NCBI GenBank assembly: GCA_029204225.1 | Contig: MU832235.1 | Span: 1-64,000, forward strand | DNA from: Diphasiastrum complanatum | Lineage: Eukaryota > Streptophyta > Lycopodiopsida > Lycopodiales > Lycopodiaceae | DNA length: 64,000 nucleotides | Direction of reading: 5' to 3' | In this document: one piece after another, positions 63,499 through 64,000 of the stretch | How positions within the stretch are numbered: the stretch's first letter is position 1 | Layout of the letters: each line of letters begins with the position of its first letter | Translations under genes and position numbers: made by a program | Notes under the pieces: model-generated | The model's database searches: none | What the model was told of the DNA's origin: nothing | Seen by the model: only the letters and a program-made list of their open reading frames with translations

Positions 63499-63544
63499 AC
63501 CGCGTGGAACATCCACGCATGGATATCGCGTGGATTATCCACGC
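63499..63544. repeat. Two adjacent GCGTGGA palindromes
   Basis: GCGTGGA-ACA-TCCACGC (about 63,501-63,518) and GCGTGGATTATCCACGC (about 63,528-63,544) form two small hairpins a few bases apart in otherwise AT-rich DNA, about 330 bp before the frame at 63,879. Confidence 0.75.
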
Positions 63545-63559
63545 AAAACTTGAATGCCA

Positions 63560-63870
63560 ATAAAATAGCATTTTCGTGAGCATTCTTGCTCCTCTTCTTT
63601 TGCTTTCAAGTTTTGTAGGTTTTCTAATCTAGTATTTAGTGCTCTTGCTTGCTATTGCTCTTCTAAGCTTTATATAATTGCTTGCTTGCTTTTGGTTGCT
63701 CTTCATTGCTAGTGATCTTGCTCTTGCTATTGCTTGCTCTATTGATCTTGCTTGTTCTTGCTTACTATTAATCTATTGCTTTATTGTCATTGATTACTCT
63801 TCTAATCTAAAGGTCTTCAATACTCATTCACTAACATTCTCCACTACTTTCTAACTTTTAAAATTTTTCT
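63560..63870. repeat. CTTGCT-rich low-complexity leader
   Basis: Many copies of TTGCTTGCT, GATCTTGCT and TTGCTCTT fill 63,580-63,800. It precedes the frame at 63,879 and may be its untranslated leader. Confidence 0.6.
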
Positions 63871-63878
63871 TTGATACA

Positions 63879-64000
63879 ATGTCTTCAAGTGGTAGGTCAA
63901 GTGGAAGGTCAAGTGGGAGACCATCTAGGAGAAGAGCTCGTGAGGAGCCCGAAGAATATAATCAAGAGTGGTTTGAGAATCTATCTCTTCAACAAACAGA
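63879..64000 (+). CDS. Start of an unidentified frame, cut by the window end
   Basis: An ATG at 63,879 opens 40 codons to the window edge without a stop. It begins with a repeated S-G-R-S motif (MSSSGRSSGRSSGRPSRRR), followed by an acidic stretch and EWFENLSLQQT. The family is not recognised. The basic start and upstream low-complexity leader would suit a transposable-element gag or transposase as well as a host gene. The rest lies outside the window. Confidence 0.4.
   Translation, partial: MSSSGRSSGRSSGRPSRRRAREEPEEYNQEWFENLSLQQT

Overview
The window is plant nuclear DNA. It carries spliced genes for plant proteins (a CURT1-type thylakoid protein and a TOM1-like VHS protein), long AT-rich introns, long (GA)n/(TG)n microsatellites, and a heavy load of decayed plant LTR retrotransposons and LINEs. 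A vascular plant with a large, repeat-rich genome fits best; the sequence alone does not let me choose between lineages. Only two host genes are recognised with confidence. All element ages and identities below were judged by eye.

Layout. 1-15,400 is a retroelement pile. Two LINE 3' ends carry a conserved hairpin plus AATAAA tail. The second LINE has only ORF1 and is split by a complete Ty3/gypsy chromodomain element (914-10,118; 465-bp LTRs; AGTTA...TAACT ends; AGCAC target duplication). That element is itself split in its RT/RNase H region by a reverse-oriented Copia-like element (4,719-7,688; TCCCG duplication). An ORF2-only LINE (10,826-12,876) and two gypsy fragments follow. 15,900-21,500 holds, on the minus strand, three exons of a TOM1-like (TOL) gene encoding the first 95 residues of a VHS domain; MITEs with 8-bp target duplications sit in or next to its introns. 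The remaining TOL exons were not found, so the gene is either broken or continues past the left edge through a very large intron.

21,500-28,000 is mostly non-coding, with local duplications and retroelement traces. 28,019-36,120 is Copia debris; one Copia remnant is split by a 3.95-kb non-coding LTR element (31,987-35,935), again with AGTT...AACT ends. 37,555-39,223 holds three long microsatellites. 39,228-43,646 is an intact-looking six-exon CURT1 gene (190 codons) with three ACGTGGC boxes upstream. 44,000-51,700 is Copia and gypsy debris, including a minus-strand Copia gag next to its LTR and two primer-binding-site motifs. 51,900-60,000 is mainly anonymous AT-rich DNA with microsatellites and a degenerate tandem array. 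60,150-62,289 contains minus-strand exon-like pieces with cysteine motifs suggestive of a CACTA transposase-associated domain. The window ends inside an open reading frame beginning at 63,879.

How the parts relate. CURT1 acts in curving thylakoid membranes in the chloroplast; TOL proteins bind ubiquitinated cargo at endosomes. They are not functionally linked here. The rest of the window is a record of nested transposition: the reading frames of the LINE, the Ty3 element and one Copia element each rejoin exactly when the inserted element and one target-site copy are removed.
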